From NCBI GenBank assembly GCA_029558635.1, contig JAKQEE010000052.1, positions 62,001-126,000 of the forward strand: a stretch of DNA of 64,000 nucleotides, written 5' to 3'. The position numbers and the translations under genes are program-made. The notes beneath the pieces are model-generated. The model had not been told where the DNA came from. It saw nothing but the letters and a program-made list of their open reading frames with translations, and searched no databases. Origin of the DNA: Pseudomonadota bacterium (GTDB lineage Bacteria > Pseudomonadota > Alphaproteobacteria > Micavibrionales > Micavibrionaceae). This document shows positions 8,532 through 18,260 of the stretch, piece by piece (position 1 is the stretch's first letter; each line of letters starts with the position of its first letter).

Positions 8532-9380
8532 TTATTTCAGGCGGTCGCTGAAGGCGCTGATTTGCAGGAGGAGGGTGGTCAGTTCGCGTTCCGGCAGAGG
8601 TTTGGTGAAATAATAGCCCTGACCGTAGCGGCAGCCCAGTTCGCGGAGTTTCAGGGCTTCTTCTTTGTGTTCCACCCCTTCGGCAATAATGTCTATGTTC
8701 CGTTCCTTGGCGCGGCCAATAATGTCGGTAATTAAGGCCAGAGCTCCTTCGACTTTCAGCATGTCTTTCACAACAAGATGGTCGATCTTGACGGTGCTGA
8801 TTGGGAAATCATCCATGTATTTGAAGAAATCTGCTGGATCGCCCAGACCATAGTCGTCGATGGCGATTTTCAGGCCTGTTTTGCGGCACAGGCCCAGAAT
8901 CGTTTTTGAATTTTCGCGCTGGTTTTTCAGTAGGTCACCGGTGATTTCAAGTTGAACCTGGGCCGGACGCACGTCGCTTGCGCTAATCACGTTATACATT
9001 TCATCGAGGAAGCTTTCATCCGCCAGATCGCTGGGGCTGAAATTCACGCTCATATAAATATGTTCGTTGTGGCCGACGTGGCTTTCCAGACGTTTCAGCG
9101 CACGAATCGCCTCTTTCAAGGCCCATTTACTGGCCTCGACGATCAGGCCAGTCTGTTCGGCCACCGGAATGAAAATACCCGGGGAAATCATCCCGCGGTC
9201 AGGGTGGTGCCAGCGCATCAGCGTTTCAAACCCCGCAACGAGACCCGTTTTCAGGTGAACAATCGGCTGGTAATTCAAGGACAATTGGTGGTCCAGCATG
9301 GCATGCTGGAATTCTTTGGCCAGTTGGGGGGCAGGGATTTGCTCCGGCGGGATGTTTTCTGGTGAAGTTGTTGTATTCAT
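8532..9380 (-). CDS. EAL-domain protein (c-di-GMP phosphodiesterase-like)
   Basis: 282 residues, essentially a lone EAL domain after a ~35-residue leader, with no GGDEF, PAS or membrane segment. Metal and substrate positions are mostly kept: ETLMRW (for EALLRW), VNFSPSDL, LEITG, IAIDDYG, TVKIDH, IIAEGVE and GQGYYFTKPLP. Loop 6, normally DFGTGYSSL, reads DDYGLGDPADFF. The two Asp remain but the rest of the dimer-control loop has changed, so activity may be reduced or altered. It would hydrolyse c-di-GMP to pGpG in the cytoplasm, or act as a c-di-GMP receptor. A c-di-GMP effect on the nearby pilus locus is plausible but unproven. Confidence 0.85.
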   Translation of the reverse strand: MNTTTSPENIPPEQIPAPQLAKEFQHAMLDHQLSLNYQPIVHLKTGLVAGFETLMRWHHPDRGMISPGIFIPVAEQTGLIVEASKWALKEAIRALKRLESHVGHNEHIYMSVNFSPSDLADESFLDEMYNVISASDVRPAQVQLEITGDLLKNQRENSKTILGLCRKTGLKIAIDDYGLGDPADFFKYMDDFPISTVKIDHLVVKDMLKVEGALALITDIIGRAKERNIDIIAEGVEHKEEALKLRELGCRYGQGYYFTKPLPERELTTLLLQISAFSDRLK

Positions 9381-9508
9381 TGAGAAAATCCGAATTTTGA
9401 GATCGTGACCACGTTCATAAGTCTGCCTGAAAGGCCTTAGGGAAGAGTTAACACCATCGGGATTTGTGAGGAAAGCCTAAAAAATCGGGAAAAATCGGTT
9501 TTATCTCC

Positions 9509-9538
9509 TTGACAGGCGGGCGTTCAAACTTGTAGTGT
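9509..9538 (+). promoter_or_regulatory. Probable promoter of rpmJ
   Basis: Perfect TTGACA, an 18-base spacer and a weak -10 TAGTGT, 45 bases before the rpmJ start codon. The -10 is poor, so only the -35 is convincing. Confidence 0.4.
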
Positions 9539-9583
9539 CCGGCTTCCTAAGGAATAAGAATATTTAAGTTAAGGATTTTAGCG

Positions 9584-9709
9584 ATGAAAGTCGTCAATTC
9601 ACTCAAAACACTCAAAACCCGCGACCGTAACTGCCGCGTTGTTCGCCGCAAAGGACGCGTCTATGTCATTAACAAGAAAAACCCTCGTATGAAGGCTCGT
9701 CAGGGCTAA
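9584..9709 (+). CDS. rpmJ: 50S ribosomal protein bL36
   Basis: 41 codons, too short for the ORF track. The translation begins [17 protein letters not shown] and continues [24 protein letters not shown], a recognisable bL36. It has one Cys and lacks the four-ligand zinc ribbon, so it is the zinc-independent (C-minus) form common in alphaproteobacteria. AAGGA lies 9 bases before the ATG. Flanked by its own promoter and terminator, so monocistronic and outside the ribosomal protein operons. Confidence 0.95.
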   Translation: MKVVNSLKTLKTRDRNCRVVRRKGRVYVINKKNPRMKARQG

Positions 9710-9785
9710 TTCCGGTTCAGGTTTCTCCGATCTGGCCTGTTGCCAGCGGACCCGAGTTTAGTGTACATCTTATAAAGCTTTGTCG

Positions 9786-9822
9786 CTTCCCGCACTTCAA
9801 GATAGAGGCGGGAAGTTTGTTA
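9786..9822 (+). terminator. Terminator of rpmJ
   Basis: CTTCCCGC, 14-base loop, GCGGGAAG, then TTTGTT. Eight-bp perfect stem in the gap between rpmJ and mreB. Confidence 0.7.
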
Positions 9823-9832
9823 TCGCCCTTAG

Positions 9833-10897
<1,065 letters not shown>

Positions 10898-11205
10898 TTT
10901 ATTTTTCCGAGTTTTTTGCTTGTTTCTCAAAAAAAAAATTTAATTTTCCAATTTACTCATCGAAAAGAGCTCTCGCGATTCGTGATTTTTCGCGAAAATA
11001 TTTTCTATAAAATTTTAGGCAAATTTTGGGAAAATTGTTAGCGGGTTGATTTCACACGGTTTTTGCAGCGCACTGGCTAAGTATTTGTAATTTATATGTA
11101 AATTGAAATATCATTAACTGCCCGTTAACGCTTTTTTTCTATTCTGAGAGGGTAAGGGTTGAGCTTTACATAAGATCTTGCTGGAAACCAAAAAGGAGAA
11201 AAAAC
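10898..11205. other. AT-rich intergenic region between mreB and the Flp pilin gene
   Basis: 308 bases without a credible gene. The first part is markedly A/T-rich, with A and T runs and a TCGCGA inverted pair around 10973-10995. The last part holds the CtrA-type site at 11114 and the pilin leader, ending with an AAGGAG ribosome-binding site at about 11191. I see no clear rho-independent terminator for mreB. Confidence 0.6.
11114..11129 (+). promoter_or_regulatory. Candidate CtrA-binding site upstream of the Flp pilin gene
   Basis: TTAACTGCCCGTTAAC, an exact TTAA-N7-TTAA match to the CtrA recognition motif, about 77 bases before the pilin ATG. In Caulobacter CtrA directly activates pilA, so position and target agree. 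Binding here is inference. Confidence 0.55.
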
Positions 11206-11391
11206 ATGGTTAAACTTATTGCTCTTTTGCAATCCTATAAATCTCAAGAAGACGGCGCGACCGCGATTGAATATGCGCTGATCGCTGCCGGTATCGCTCT
11301 CGCGATTGCTGCTGCCGTCTATGCATTCGGTGATGTTCTGATCGGTCAGTTCGAGACCATGGGCGACACGCTCGAAAACGGTCCTTCGTAA
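11206..11391 (+). CDS. flp: Flp/Fap-type type IVb pilin
   Basis: 61 residues, the classic size. Structural subunit of the tight-adherence pilus. A short charged leader ends at Gly17; the mature chain would start ATAIEYALIAAGIALAIAAAVYAF. It carries the conserved Glu at +5, next to Tyr (Flp motif), and a ~20-residue hydrophobic helix. The prepilin peptidase CpaA encoded next would cut after Gly17. AAGGAG is well placed before the ATG. A terminator follows, so the pilin can be made in excess over the assembly proteins. It is preceded by a CtrA-type site. Confidence 0.95.
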   Translation: MVKLIALLQSYKSQEDGATAIEYALIAAGIALAIAAAVYAFGDVLIGQFETMGDTLENGPS

Positions 11392-11430
11392 TCGTCGGCC
11401 TGACATTTCATTACCTATCTATTTGCGGAA

Positions 11431-11455
11431 GCCCGCCCATAAGGGTGGGCTTTTT
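11431..11455 (+). terminator. Terminator/attenuator between flp and cpaA
   Basis: GCCCGCCC, loop ATAA, GGGTGGGC, then TTTTT. Eight-bp stem with one G-U pair. It covers the GTG used as the cpaA start in the ORF track, which argues for the later ATG. Confidence 0.85.
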
Positions 11456-11498
11456 CAATTTCAAGCGTATCGTCAATTTCCTTTCAGAAAAAATTTCA

Positions 11499-12044
11499 AT
11501 GGTTGGTTTTGTCTTTTATTTGTTCGGGGTTCTCGTGACCCTTGCGATGTGCGGAATGGCGGCGTGGTCGGATTTTCGCGGGTTCCGTATTCCCAATATC
11601 GTGTCGCTGGTGATCCTTGGCGCGTTTGTCGTGGCTTATGGCGTTCTTTTCCTTACGGGGCAGAATGACGTGATGTTTCTTTCGGTGACCTCCCATTTGA
11701 GTGCTGCCGCAATTGTTCTGGCGCTTTCCGGATTTCTGTTTGCTCTCAAACAACTCGGCGCCGGAGATTCAAAATTCGCAACGGTCATTGCGCTGTGGGT
11801 TGGCTTGCCGGGTTTGGTTCCGTTCCTGTTTTATATGGCGATGTCGGGCGGTGTTGTCGCTGCGTTGTCGCTGGTTCTCAAAAAATGGAAGCCTGTCAAA
11901 AATCCTCCCGAGGGGAGCTGGATTGCCAAGGCGCAGGAGGGGCATCCTTCTGTCCCTTACGGAATTGCTTTGGCAATTGGTGCGCTGGCGGCATTTTTAT
12001 TTCAAGGATATCTCAGTCCTGAAAAGTGGAGCGAGATGTTCTGA
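11499..12044 (+). CDS. cpaA: Prepilin peptidase CpaA/TadV
   Basis: About 181 residues from the ATG at 11499. The track GTG at 11445 lies inside the pilin terminator hairpin and is unlikely. Polytopic inner-membrane aspartic protease of the type IV prepilin peptidase family that removes the leader of the Flp prepilin. The two active-site Asp motifs are visible: WSDFRGFRIPN and LGAGDSKF. Roughly five to six hydrophobic segments surround them. No N-methylation cysteine domain is present, as is normal for TadV. The Shine-Dalgarno is weak, so readthrough past the attenuator may limit its expression. Confidence 0.92.
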   Translation: MVGFVFYLFGVLVTLAMCGMAAWSDFRGFRIPNIVSLVILGAFVVAYGVLFLTGQNDVMFLSVTSHLSAAAIVLALSGFLFALKQLGAGDSKFATVIALWVGLPGLVPFLFYMAMSGGVVAALSLVLKKWKPVKNPPEGSWIAKAQEGHPSVPYGIALAIGALAAFLFQGYLSPEKWSEMF

Positions 12045-12153
12045 AAAACACGTTGATATTTTATTAAGGGATCTCGCGTAAGTGTAAGGGTGGCCGACTC
12101 TTTTTCGGTTTGTGTGTTTTGTTTGTTAAAAATTTTTCGAGACGGATCGTATC

Positions 12154-12999
12154 ATGAATAAGAATATCTTGATCGTTATGGGGGGCGGATTTCTGGTGGC
12201 GCTGTTGGTGGCGATCATCGTTCAGGCCAGTTTTGGTTCGAAAAAAGAGGGCATGGTCGAGCTTGCCGTTGCGACGCGAAGCCTTAAGGCTGGTGACCCT
12301 GTCAATGAGGCCAATTTCAAATGGCAGGAGTGGCCGGAAGAATCGGTTTTTCAAGGTGCTGTCCTGCGCGAGAAAAATAAAAAAGTGACCGATATCGCCA
12401 AAGGGCGTTTGCGCCGGAACATGGAAAGTGGCGAGCCGTTGTTGCAGGCTTCCCTGACAACGGCCGGTAAAACAAATATTCTGGCTGCGGCGATGGACCC
12501 CGGAATGCGCGCCATGGCGATCAAAGTTTCTGCTGAATCCATGGTGGGCGGGTTTATTTCCCCCGGTGACCGTGTGGATGTAATTCTGACCTATCAGGTT
12601 AAAGTGTCCGCCGATGCGCGGGACGAAGTGGCCGATAAAGTCAGTCGTCATGCTACCCAAACCGTTCTGGAAAATGTCAAGGTTTTGGCGATTGACCAGA
12701 ATGCGTCCAAGGAGGATGCCAATAAGGCCAAGGTTGGTCGTACAGTCACGCTTGAAGTCGATACCAAGGCTGCCGAACGTTTGGCGCTGGCCAGCGAGAT
12801 GGGTGATTTGTCGCTGGTGCTGCGCGCACTGGGTGACGATCAGGTGACTGACCCCAAAGAGAAGAGTTTTACCACCGATGTTGAGGTCAGTGATGTCCTT
12901 CAGGAAATAGGTAAAATCAAAAAGAGTTCTGGCGGAAGTTCGAATATTGTGCGAGTCTATAACGGACAAAATGTCGAAAACGTCAATGTTCGTCACTGA
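12154..12999 (+). CDS. cpaB: Flp pilus assembly protein CpaB (RcpC)
   Basis: 281 residues. An N-terminal membrane anchor (ILIVMGGGFLVALLVAIIVQASF) is followed by a SAF domain (LAVATRSLKAGDPVNEANFKWQEWPE) and the CpaB core (MRAMAIKVSAESMVGGFISPGDRVDVILTYQV). In Tad systems it works in the periplasm with the secretin CpaC, probably in gating or stabilising the channel. The C-terminal tail is Ser/Gly-rich and short. Second assembly gene after cpaA, 69 bases before cpaC. Confidence 0.93.
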   Translation: MNKNILIVMGGGFLVALLVAIIVQASFGSKKEGMVELAVATRSLKAGDPVNEANFKWQEWPEESVFQGAVLREKNKKVTDIAKGRLRRNMESGEPLLQASLTTAGKTNILAAAMDPGMRAMAIKVSAESMVGGFISPGDRVDVILTYQVKVSADARDEVADKVSRHATQTVLENVKVLAIDQNASKEDANKAKVGRTVTLEVDTKAAERLALASEMGDLSLVLRALGDDQVTDPKEKSFTTDVEVSDVLQEIGKIKKSSGGSSNIVRVYNGQNVENVNVRH

Positions 13000-13067
13000 T
13001 TCCCTTCTGAGTTTCATGTGGGTTCCCCGCAAACCGTACTAATACACTGAAAAGAAAGCGTAAGCAC

Positions 13068-14663
13068 ATGTTGTCCACAAGCTTATTCACAAGATTGGCC
13101 TCACGAATCAGGCTCTGGTCTTTTATTGCTGTTTTTCTGGTTACCGTCTTTGCTGGACTGTCTATGCCTGTTCAATCCGCGCCGTCGGATATGATGAAGC
13201 TGACCGTCGGTAAAGCCGAAGTGATCAGTGTAAACGGTCCGGTTGCCGATATCATGGTTGCGGACCCCAAAATTGCAGATGTATCCGCCCTGCAGAGCAA
13301 CAAGCTGTATGTGGTCGGTGTGTCTTTGGGCGATACCAACATCATTGCGCTGGATGCTCAGGGTAATGTTCTACGTAAAATCGACCTGCATGTGTCGATT
13401 GATACCAAGTCCATTGAGGCGATGATCGCTGATTTGTTCCCGCAGGAAAAAGATGTGCGGGTCAGAATGATCGGCGATCAGGCTGCACTGACCGGTGTTG
13501 TGTCTACGCCAAGTGTGGCCCAGAAAATTTCCCGTCTTGTGGCCGCACATATCGGCGAAGTCCAGAACAAAGACATGAAAATCGACGAGGCAATTGAAAA
13601 CCTTCTGGAAGTTCGTGGCGAGCAACAGGTGACTTTGCGTGTCCGCATTCTTGAAGTGTCACGCGATGTTTTGAAAGAATTCGGGCTTGAAACCAGCGCT
13701 AACGATCCGAATGAAGCCGGATCTTCGCTGTTCGGGCGTCTTCCTCCATCGGCCACTAACGGTTTGATGGGGAGTGTCGGGGTCAATACCAAAACCGGTC
13801 TGACCGAAGATCCGTTCGGTGTCGGCAGCCTGATTTTCGATTCGGGGATTAATGGTCTTGGGGATATCCAATTGTTGCTGAATGCTCTTGAGCGTGACAA
13901 CCTCGCCAATGTTCTGGCCGAACCAAACCTGACCGCTGTGTCGGGCGAACAGGCCGGCTTCCTTGCCGGTGGCGAGTTTCCAGTCCCAATCGGTCGTGAT
14001 CGCGACGGCAATATTGTGATCGAATACAAGCAATTCGGTGTGTCGCTCAACTTCAAACCGATTGTGCTTTCTGAAGACCGGATCAGTTTGCAGATGAATA
14101 CCGAAGTGTCTTCGCTGGATCCAGGGAAGGGGATTACGCTCTCCGATATCCAGATTCCAGGGCTTGACGTGCGTCGCGCATCGACCACGGTCGAGATCAA
14201 TTCCGGCGGCTCTTTGATGATGGCCGGTTTGCTGAAGTCCGAAAACCTCAAAGGGATGTCCGGTTTGCCGGGTGTCAAGGATACTCCGGTGATCGGCGAT
14301 CTGATTTCTTCGAAAAGTTTCGAGCGTCAGGAAACCGAACTGGTCGTGATTGTGACCCCTTACCTGGTCCAGCCTTATGCCGATACAACGCAGGCCAAAC
14401 CCGTGTTCGAGAGCAAGTCGATGAAACTGCCTCCACCACCACCGACAGCCGCGATGGCTCCGGGCGACAAGGGTAAAACCGAGCCGCTTTACACGCAGGA
14501 ACAGGCCGCCGAAGTGGTCGATGTTGAACAGGAAGAATTGTTACCGCCAATCGTCACCAGCCCGATGACCAAAGTATTTTCACGCAATATGCGCAAAATC
14601 TACGGCGACCGAATTAAAGATATGCCGGATGGCGATCAGGCATTCGGTTACATGTTGGACTAG
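13068..14663 (+). CDS. cpaC: Tad pilus outer-membrane secretin CpaC (RcpA)
   Basis: 531 residues. A signal peptide (LWSFIAVFLVTVFAGLSMPVQSA) leads to the pilus-N domain (KLTVGKAEVISVNGPVADIMVADPKIADVSAL), a BON-like middle and the secretin domain from about residue 195. The secretin part includes QVTLRVRILEVSRDVLKEFGL, LLLNALERDNLANVLAEPNLTAVSGEQAGFLAGGEFPVP and VVIVTPYLVQP. It forms the outer-membrane pore for the pilus. The tail after residue ~440 contains a Pro-rich stretch and ends EELLPPIVTSPM and beyond. It is 12 bases upstream of cpaD. Confidence 0.95.
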   Translation: MLSTSLFTRLASRIRLWSFIAVFLVTVFAGLSMPVQSAPSDMMKLTVGKAEVISVNGPVADIMVADPKIADVSALQSNKLYVVGVSLGDTNIIALDAQGNVLRKIDLHVSIDTKSIEAMIADLFPQEKDVRVRMIGDQAALTGVVSTPSVAQKISRLVAAHIGEVQNKDMKIDEAIENLLEVRGEQQVTLRVRILEVSRDVLKEFGLETSANDPNEAGSSLFGRLPPSATNGLMGSVGVNTKTGLTEDPFGVGSLIFDSGINGLGDIQLLLNALERDNLANVLAEPNLTAVSGEQAGFLAGGEFPVPIGRDRDGNIVIEYKQFGVSLNFKPIVLSEDRISLQMNTEVSSLDPGKGITLSDIQIPGLDVRRASTTVEINSGGSLMMAGLLKSENLKGMSGLPGVKDTPVIGDLISSKSFERQETELVVIVTPYLVQPYADTTQAKPVFESKSMKLPPPPPTAAMAPGDKGKTEPLYTQEQAAEVVDVEQEELLPPIVTSPMTKVFSRNMRKIYGDRIKDMPDGDQAFGYMLD

Positions 14664-14674
14664 AAAAGGATTAG

Positions 14675-15340
14675 ATGATGAAATTGTCTGTTTGTTTGGT
14701 GGCTCTTCTGGCTTTGGCTCCGGCGCTGTCGGGTTGTTCGGTTGATTCCGAGACATGGGTTAACCAGAACCGTCTGGAAGTTCATGAAGACCAGTTTACC
14801 GATACGCTTGAAACCAGCAAAATCGACGATGGAATGTTGCATGCTATCGGTGTGTATTATTATCGCTTCGGCAACGGGACATTGACAGGAGCCGTGTCTT
14901 ACGATCCGAAATCGTCCAAAAATAATCTGGCGCGCGCTAAGGCAGAGGCTGCGCGCATTACGGACGGTTTGCATCGCAATGGTGTCAAAGATGTCCAGAT
15001 TACCACCACTCCGGCTCCCGGAACCGGTAATGTTTCGACGACTGTTCTTACATTTCCTGCGCTTACGGCACATTCCCCGACCGGATGCGGTATGATGCCA
15101 GGATATGACAGCCCAATTCCTGCGCCGAAAACGGGAGACGGGATGTCGGATTACGGTTATGGCTGTACGGTCGAGACGCTGCTTTCAAGGCAAGTTTCCC
15201 GTCCTTCAGATATGCTTGGCAAGCCTGGATTCGATTCAAATGCCAATGGTCGCCGTCAGGCGGATGTGGTTGAAATGCGCGGTTATTACAGCGAGAAATC
15301 CAATCCTCCGCTGGAAGGGGAAGCGGCCTCGAAAAACTAG
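14675..15340 (+). CDS. cpaD: Pilus assembly lipoprotein CpaD
   Basis: 221 residues. A type II signal peptide ends in the lipobox LSGC (Cys at about 21), so it is predicted to be an outer-membrane lipoprotein. CpaD proteins are thought to help the CpaC secretin assemble. The C-terminal half shows the family's weakly conserved Cys-containing region (GCGMM and YGYGCTVETLLSRQVSRPSDML). Order and spacing within the cpa operon support the call more than sequence strength does. Confidence 0.85.
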   Translation: MMKLSVCLVALLALAPALSGCSVDSETWVNQNRLEVHEDQFTDTLETSKIDDGMLHAIGVYYYRFGNGTLTGAVSYDPKSSKNNLARAKAEAARITDGLHRNGVKDVQITTTPAPGTGNVSTTVLTFPALTAHSPTGCGMMPGYDSPIPAPKTGDGMSDYGYGCTVETLLSRQVSRPSDMLGKPGFDSNANGRRQADVVEMRGYYSEKSNPPLEGEAASKN

Positions 15341-15447
15341 ATTTTCCTAGGTTTTTTGCGGGTTTTATTAACCTTCGATTTATACTCCGACCCTATAATG
15401 GAACCTAGAAAAAACTATAATTCCATAGGGTACATCAGGTCTAAATT

Positions 15448-16698
15448 ATGTCCGACACACAAGACGTCGTTACGAATATTTTATTGCCGACTGCGCAAGT
15501 GGCCTTGTTCGTTTTGGACAAGGATATACGCGATGCCGTTGCGGAACTTCGCAATGATTGGCGCTTTGCCCGTGTGACTTTCGATATTCGCGAAGGTGAT
15601 GTTGCCTCTGCGATTGAAACTTACAAAGGGCATATGTCTCCCAATCTGGTGATTGTCGAGACTCCTGAAATCGGTGAAGGCTTTACCAGCCGTCTTGAAA
15701 TTCTGGCCGATAGTTGTTCCGAGAATACGGCGGCTGTCGTTGTCGGTCCGGTCAATGACGTTTATCTCTATCGCAAGTTGATTGATATGGGTGTTAGCGA
15801 TTATCTGGTGCGGCCCATCGAGAAAAAAATTCTTAGTGATCTGATTGCCAAAATCCTGATCGAGAAACTTGGCGTTTCCGAAAGCCGTCTGGTTGCCTAT
15901 GTAGGGGCCAAGGGCGGATGCGGAACATCGTGGGTGGCGCAGGCTTCGGCGATGGTTTTGGCGAACGAGCTTAACGAGAAAACCGTCATTCTTGATGCCG
16001 CCGGTGGAAGTTCTTATCTCAGCGTTGCAATGGGAACCGATGTGGTGACGACACTCCATGAAGCGGCGCGGGCGTGCGTTTCCTCCGATCAGGACGCGTT
16101 CCGGCGTATGGTTGTCAAAGTGTCCGAGAATTTGTCCGTTCTGGCGACGGGGGCCGAGGCTATTCTTGACGACATGATTTCGGCGGAACAATTTGAAGCG
16201 ATTATCAACAAGCTGATGGTTTCCTATCCGGTGGTGATTGTTGATTTGTCGGCAGCACCTGTTTCTATTGCGCGGTCCGTGATTGTGCGGGCCAACGATG
16301 TTGTGGTTGTTACCGCACCGACGCTTCCGGCGCTTCGTTCCGCGCGCGGTTTGTTGCAGGAAATCAAGACGCTACGCGGCGGTGTCGATCAGGGCATCCA
16401 TTTGACGCTCAATCAAAAAGGTGCGACGCAAGGGTTTGACGTTTCCGATGCCGATATTGTGAATGCACTCAAGGTTGCCCCTGAAATGGTTTTGAACTGG
16501 AATCCGAAAATTTTTGCGGCCGCTGAAAGTTCAGGAAAGCCGTTGTCCGACATGGTCAATGCCAAAGAGGTTCTGGTTCAGGTGCGCAAGTTTTTGATCG
16601 AAAAACTGAGATTGTCCGGAGAAACTCCGACCGAGAAAGCGGATGGAAAGCAGCCCTCGCTGATTGGCGGTTTTTTGGGCAAGATGAAATCGAAATAG
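15448..16698 (+). CDS. cpaE: Pilus localisation ATPase-like protein CpaE/TadZ
   Basis: 416 residues. The N-terminal ~135 residues form a receiver-like domain without a convincing phospho-acceptor site (YRKLIDMGVSDYLVRPIEKK resembles the end of a REC fold). A MinD/ParA-type ATPase follows, starting at AYVGAKGGCGTSWVAQA, a deviant Walker A (KGGxGxS) at about 150-160. VVIVDLSAAP is the Walker B region. TadZ/CpaE proteins place the Tad machine at the cell pole. A 107-base gap precedes it, so an extra promoter is possible. Confidence 0.93.
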   Translation: MSDTQDVVTNILLPTAQVALFVLDKDIRDAVAELRNDWRFARVTFDIREGDVASAIETYKGHMSPNLVIVETPEIGEGFTSRLEILADSCSENTAAVVVGPVNDVYLYRKLIDMGVSDYLVRPIEKKILSDLIAKILIEKLGVSESRLVAYVGAKGGCGTSWVAQASAMVLANELNEKTVILDAAGGSSYLSVAMGTDVVTTLHEAARACVSSDQDAFRRMVVKVSENLSVLATGAEAILDDMISAEQFEAIINKLMVSYPVVIVDLSAAPVSIARSVIVRANDVVVVTAPTLPALRSARGLLQEIKTLRGGVDQGIHLTLNQKGATQGFDVSDADIVNALKVAPEMVLNWNPKIFAAAESSGKPLSDMVNAKEVLVQVRKFLIEKLRLSGETPTEKADGKQPSLIGGFLGKMKSK

Positions 16699-16711
16699 GG
16701 ATGTGCTGTAG

Positions 16712-18238
16712 ATGGCGTTTGGTAAAAAAGGATCATCTCAAGATACTGTAAAGAAGCCGGTTGCTCCGCCACCGCCGCCACCACCTGCGCCTGCACCCCA
16801 GCTTTCCGCTGCGCCGCCATCCCAAGCTGCTCATAAGCCTGTTGCCGAGGTCAAGGTCGCAGCGGATGAGTCGTCTGTCAAAAAGTCGATTGATGAAGGA
16901 TTTGTCGAGGATGTCGCTGAGGAAATTCATGTGACATCGTCGGGCGGTGAAGGGGATTCAATGACGGCCCTTCGTTTGCAACGCGCGCGTAACCGGATTT
17001 GGGCCGACCTTCGCGACGGGATTGATCTGAAAGCTCTTGCGCGGATGGATGCCAAGGCTGCGCGCGAGGAAGTTAAAACCGCGGTCGAGGAAATTGCACG
17101 GTTCCGGAATCTCGACTTGACGCCAATGGAAATGGGGCAGATCGCCAAGGAATGCGGCGACGATATGTTGGGCTATGGCCCGCTTGAAACCCTTTTGGCC
17201 GAAGACGGTATCGCCGATATCATGATCAACGGACCGGAAACGGTTTATGTCGAACGTAAGGGTAAGATCCAGAAAACCGATATCAAATTTCGCGACAACC
17301 AGCATCTGGTGACGATCTGTCAGCGGATTGTGGGCGCGATTGGCCGCCGTGTTGATGAATCTTCGCCAATATGCGACGCGCGTTTACCAGATGGGTCGCG
17401 TGTGAACGTCATTATTCCGCCGCTGGCCGTTGACGGCGCGTGCATGACCATTCGTAAATTTGCCAAGGACAAGCTCACGCTTGAAAAATTGTTGGAATTC
17501 GGAGCGATGACGCCGTCTTGTGCCAAGCTGATCATGGCAATCGGGCGATGCCGCGTGAATGCGTTGATTTCCGGCGGTACGGGTTCCGGTAAAACCACGA
17601 TGCTCAACTGTTTGACTCGCTATATCGAGCAAGGCGAGCGCGTGATTACCTGTGAAGATGCGTGCGAACTTCAATTGCAGCAGCCGCACGTCGTGCGTCT
17701 CGAAACCCGTCCCGCCAACCTTGAAGGCGTCGGGGAAGTTACGATGCGCGATCTGGTCAAGAACTGTCTGCGTATGCGTCCCGAACGTATTATCGTCGGT
17801 GAGGTTCGTGGCCCCGAAGCATTTGACTTGCTCCAGGCCATGAACACCGGTCACGACGGGTCGATGGGAACGGTTCACGCCAATAACCCGCGTGAGGCAT
17901 TGTCCCGTATGGAGAACATGATCGCGATGGGGAACCTCAATATTCCGACCGTCGCGGTGCGCGAACAGATTGCCTCGGCAGTTAACGTCATTATTCAGGT
18001 TCAGCGTTTGCGCGACGGGTCGCGTAAAGTTACCCATGTGACCGAGATTACGGGGATGGAAGGTGAAGTCGTCTCCATGCAGGATTTGTTCATCCTTGAA
18101 ATCATCGGCGAGGATGAGGACGGAAAACTGATTACCCAACTGAAATCGACCGGAATGCGGCCGAAATTCTGGGATAAAGCCCGCGCCTTCGGTGTCGAGA
18201 AACTGGTTCTCGATGCGATGGAAGAGGCTTACGGTTAA
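16712..18238 (+). CDS. cpaF: Tad secretion ATPase CpaF/TadA
   Basis: 508 residues. Hexameric GspE-family ATPase driving pilus extension, and probably retraction, at the cytoplasmic face. A low-complexity N-terminus ([13 protein letters not shown]) is followed by the NTD ([31 protein letters not shown]). The motor has Walker [15 protein letters not shown] at about 286-300, an Asp-box region [23 protein letters not shown], Walker [30 protein letters not shown] and His-box [18 protein letters not shown]. It is 13 bases after cpaE and 22 before tadB. Confidence 0.97.
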   Translation: MAFGKKGSSQDTVKKPVAPPPPPPPAPAPQLSAAPPSQAAHKPVAEVKVAADESSVKKSIDEGFVEDVAEEIHVTSSGGEGDSMTALRLQRARNRIWADLRDGIDLKALARMDAKAAREEVKTAVEEIARFRNLDLTPMEMGQIAKECGDDMLGYGPLETLLAEDGIADIMINGPETVYVERKGKIQKTDIKFRDNQHLVTICQRIVGAIGRRVDESSPICDARLPDGSRVNVIIPPLAVDGACMTIRKFAKDKLTLEKLLEFGAMTPSCAKLIMAIGRCRVNALISGGTGSGKTTMLNCLTRYIEQGERVITCEDACELQLQQPHVVRLETRPANLEGVGEVTMRDLVKNCLRMRPERIIVGEVRGPEAFDLLQAMNTGHDGSMGTVHANNPREALSRMENMIAMGNLNIPTVAVREQIASAVNVIIQVQRLRDGSRKVTHVTEITGMEGEVVSMQDLFILEIIGEDEDGKLITQLKSTGMRPKFWDKARAFGVEKLVLDAMEEAYG

Positions 18239-18260
18239 AGAATACTGACAGAGGAAAACT

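Noticed and set aside
12064-13032. 322-codon minus-strand ORF over cpaB
   Set aside because: Shadow of cpaB; no recognisable motif and no ribosome-binding site.
15366-15380. Possible second CtrA site before cpaE (TTAACCTTCGATTTA)
   Set aside because: The second half is TTTA, not TTAA, so only a half-site; not strong enough to claim.
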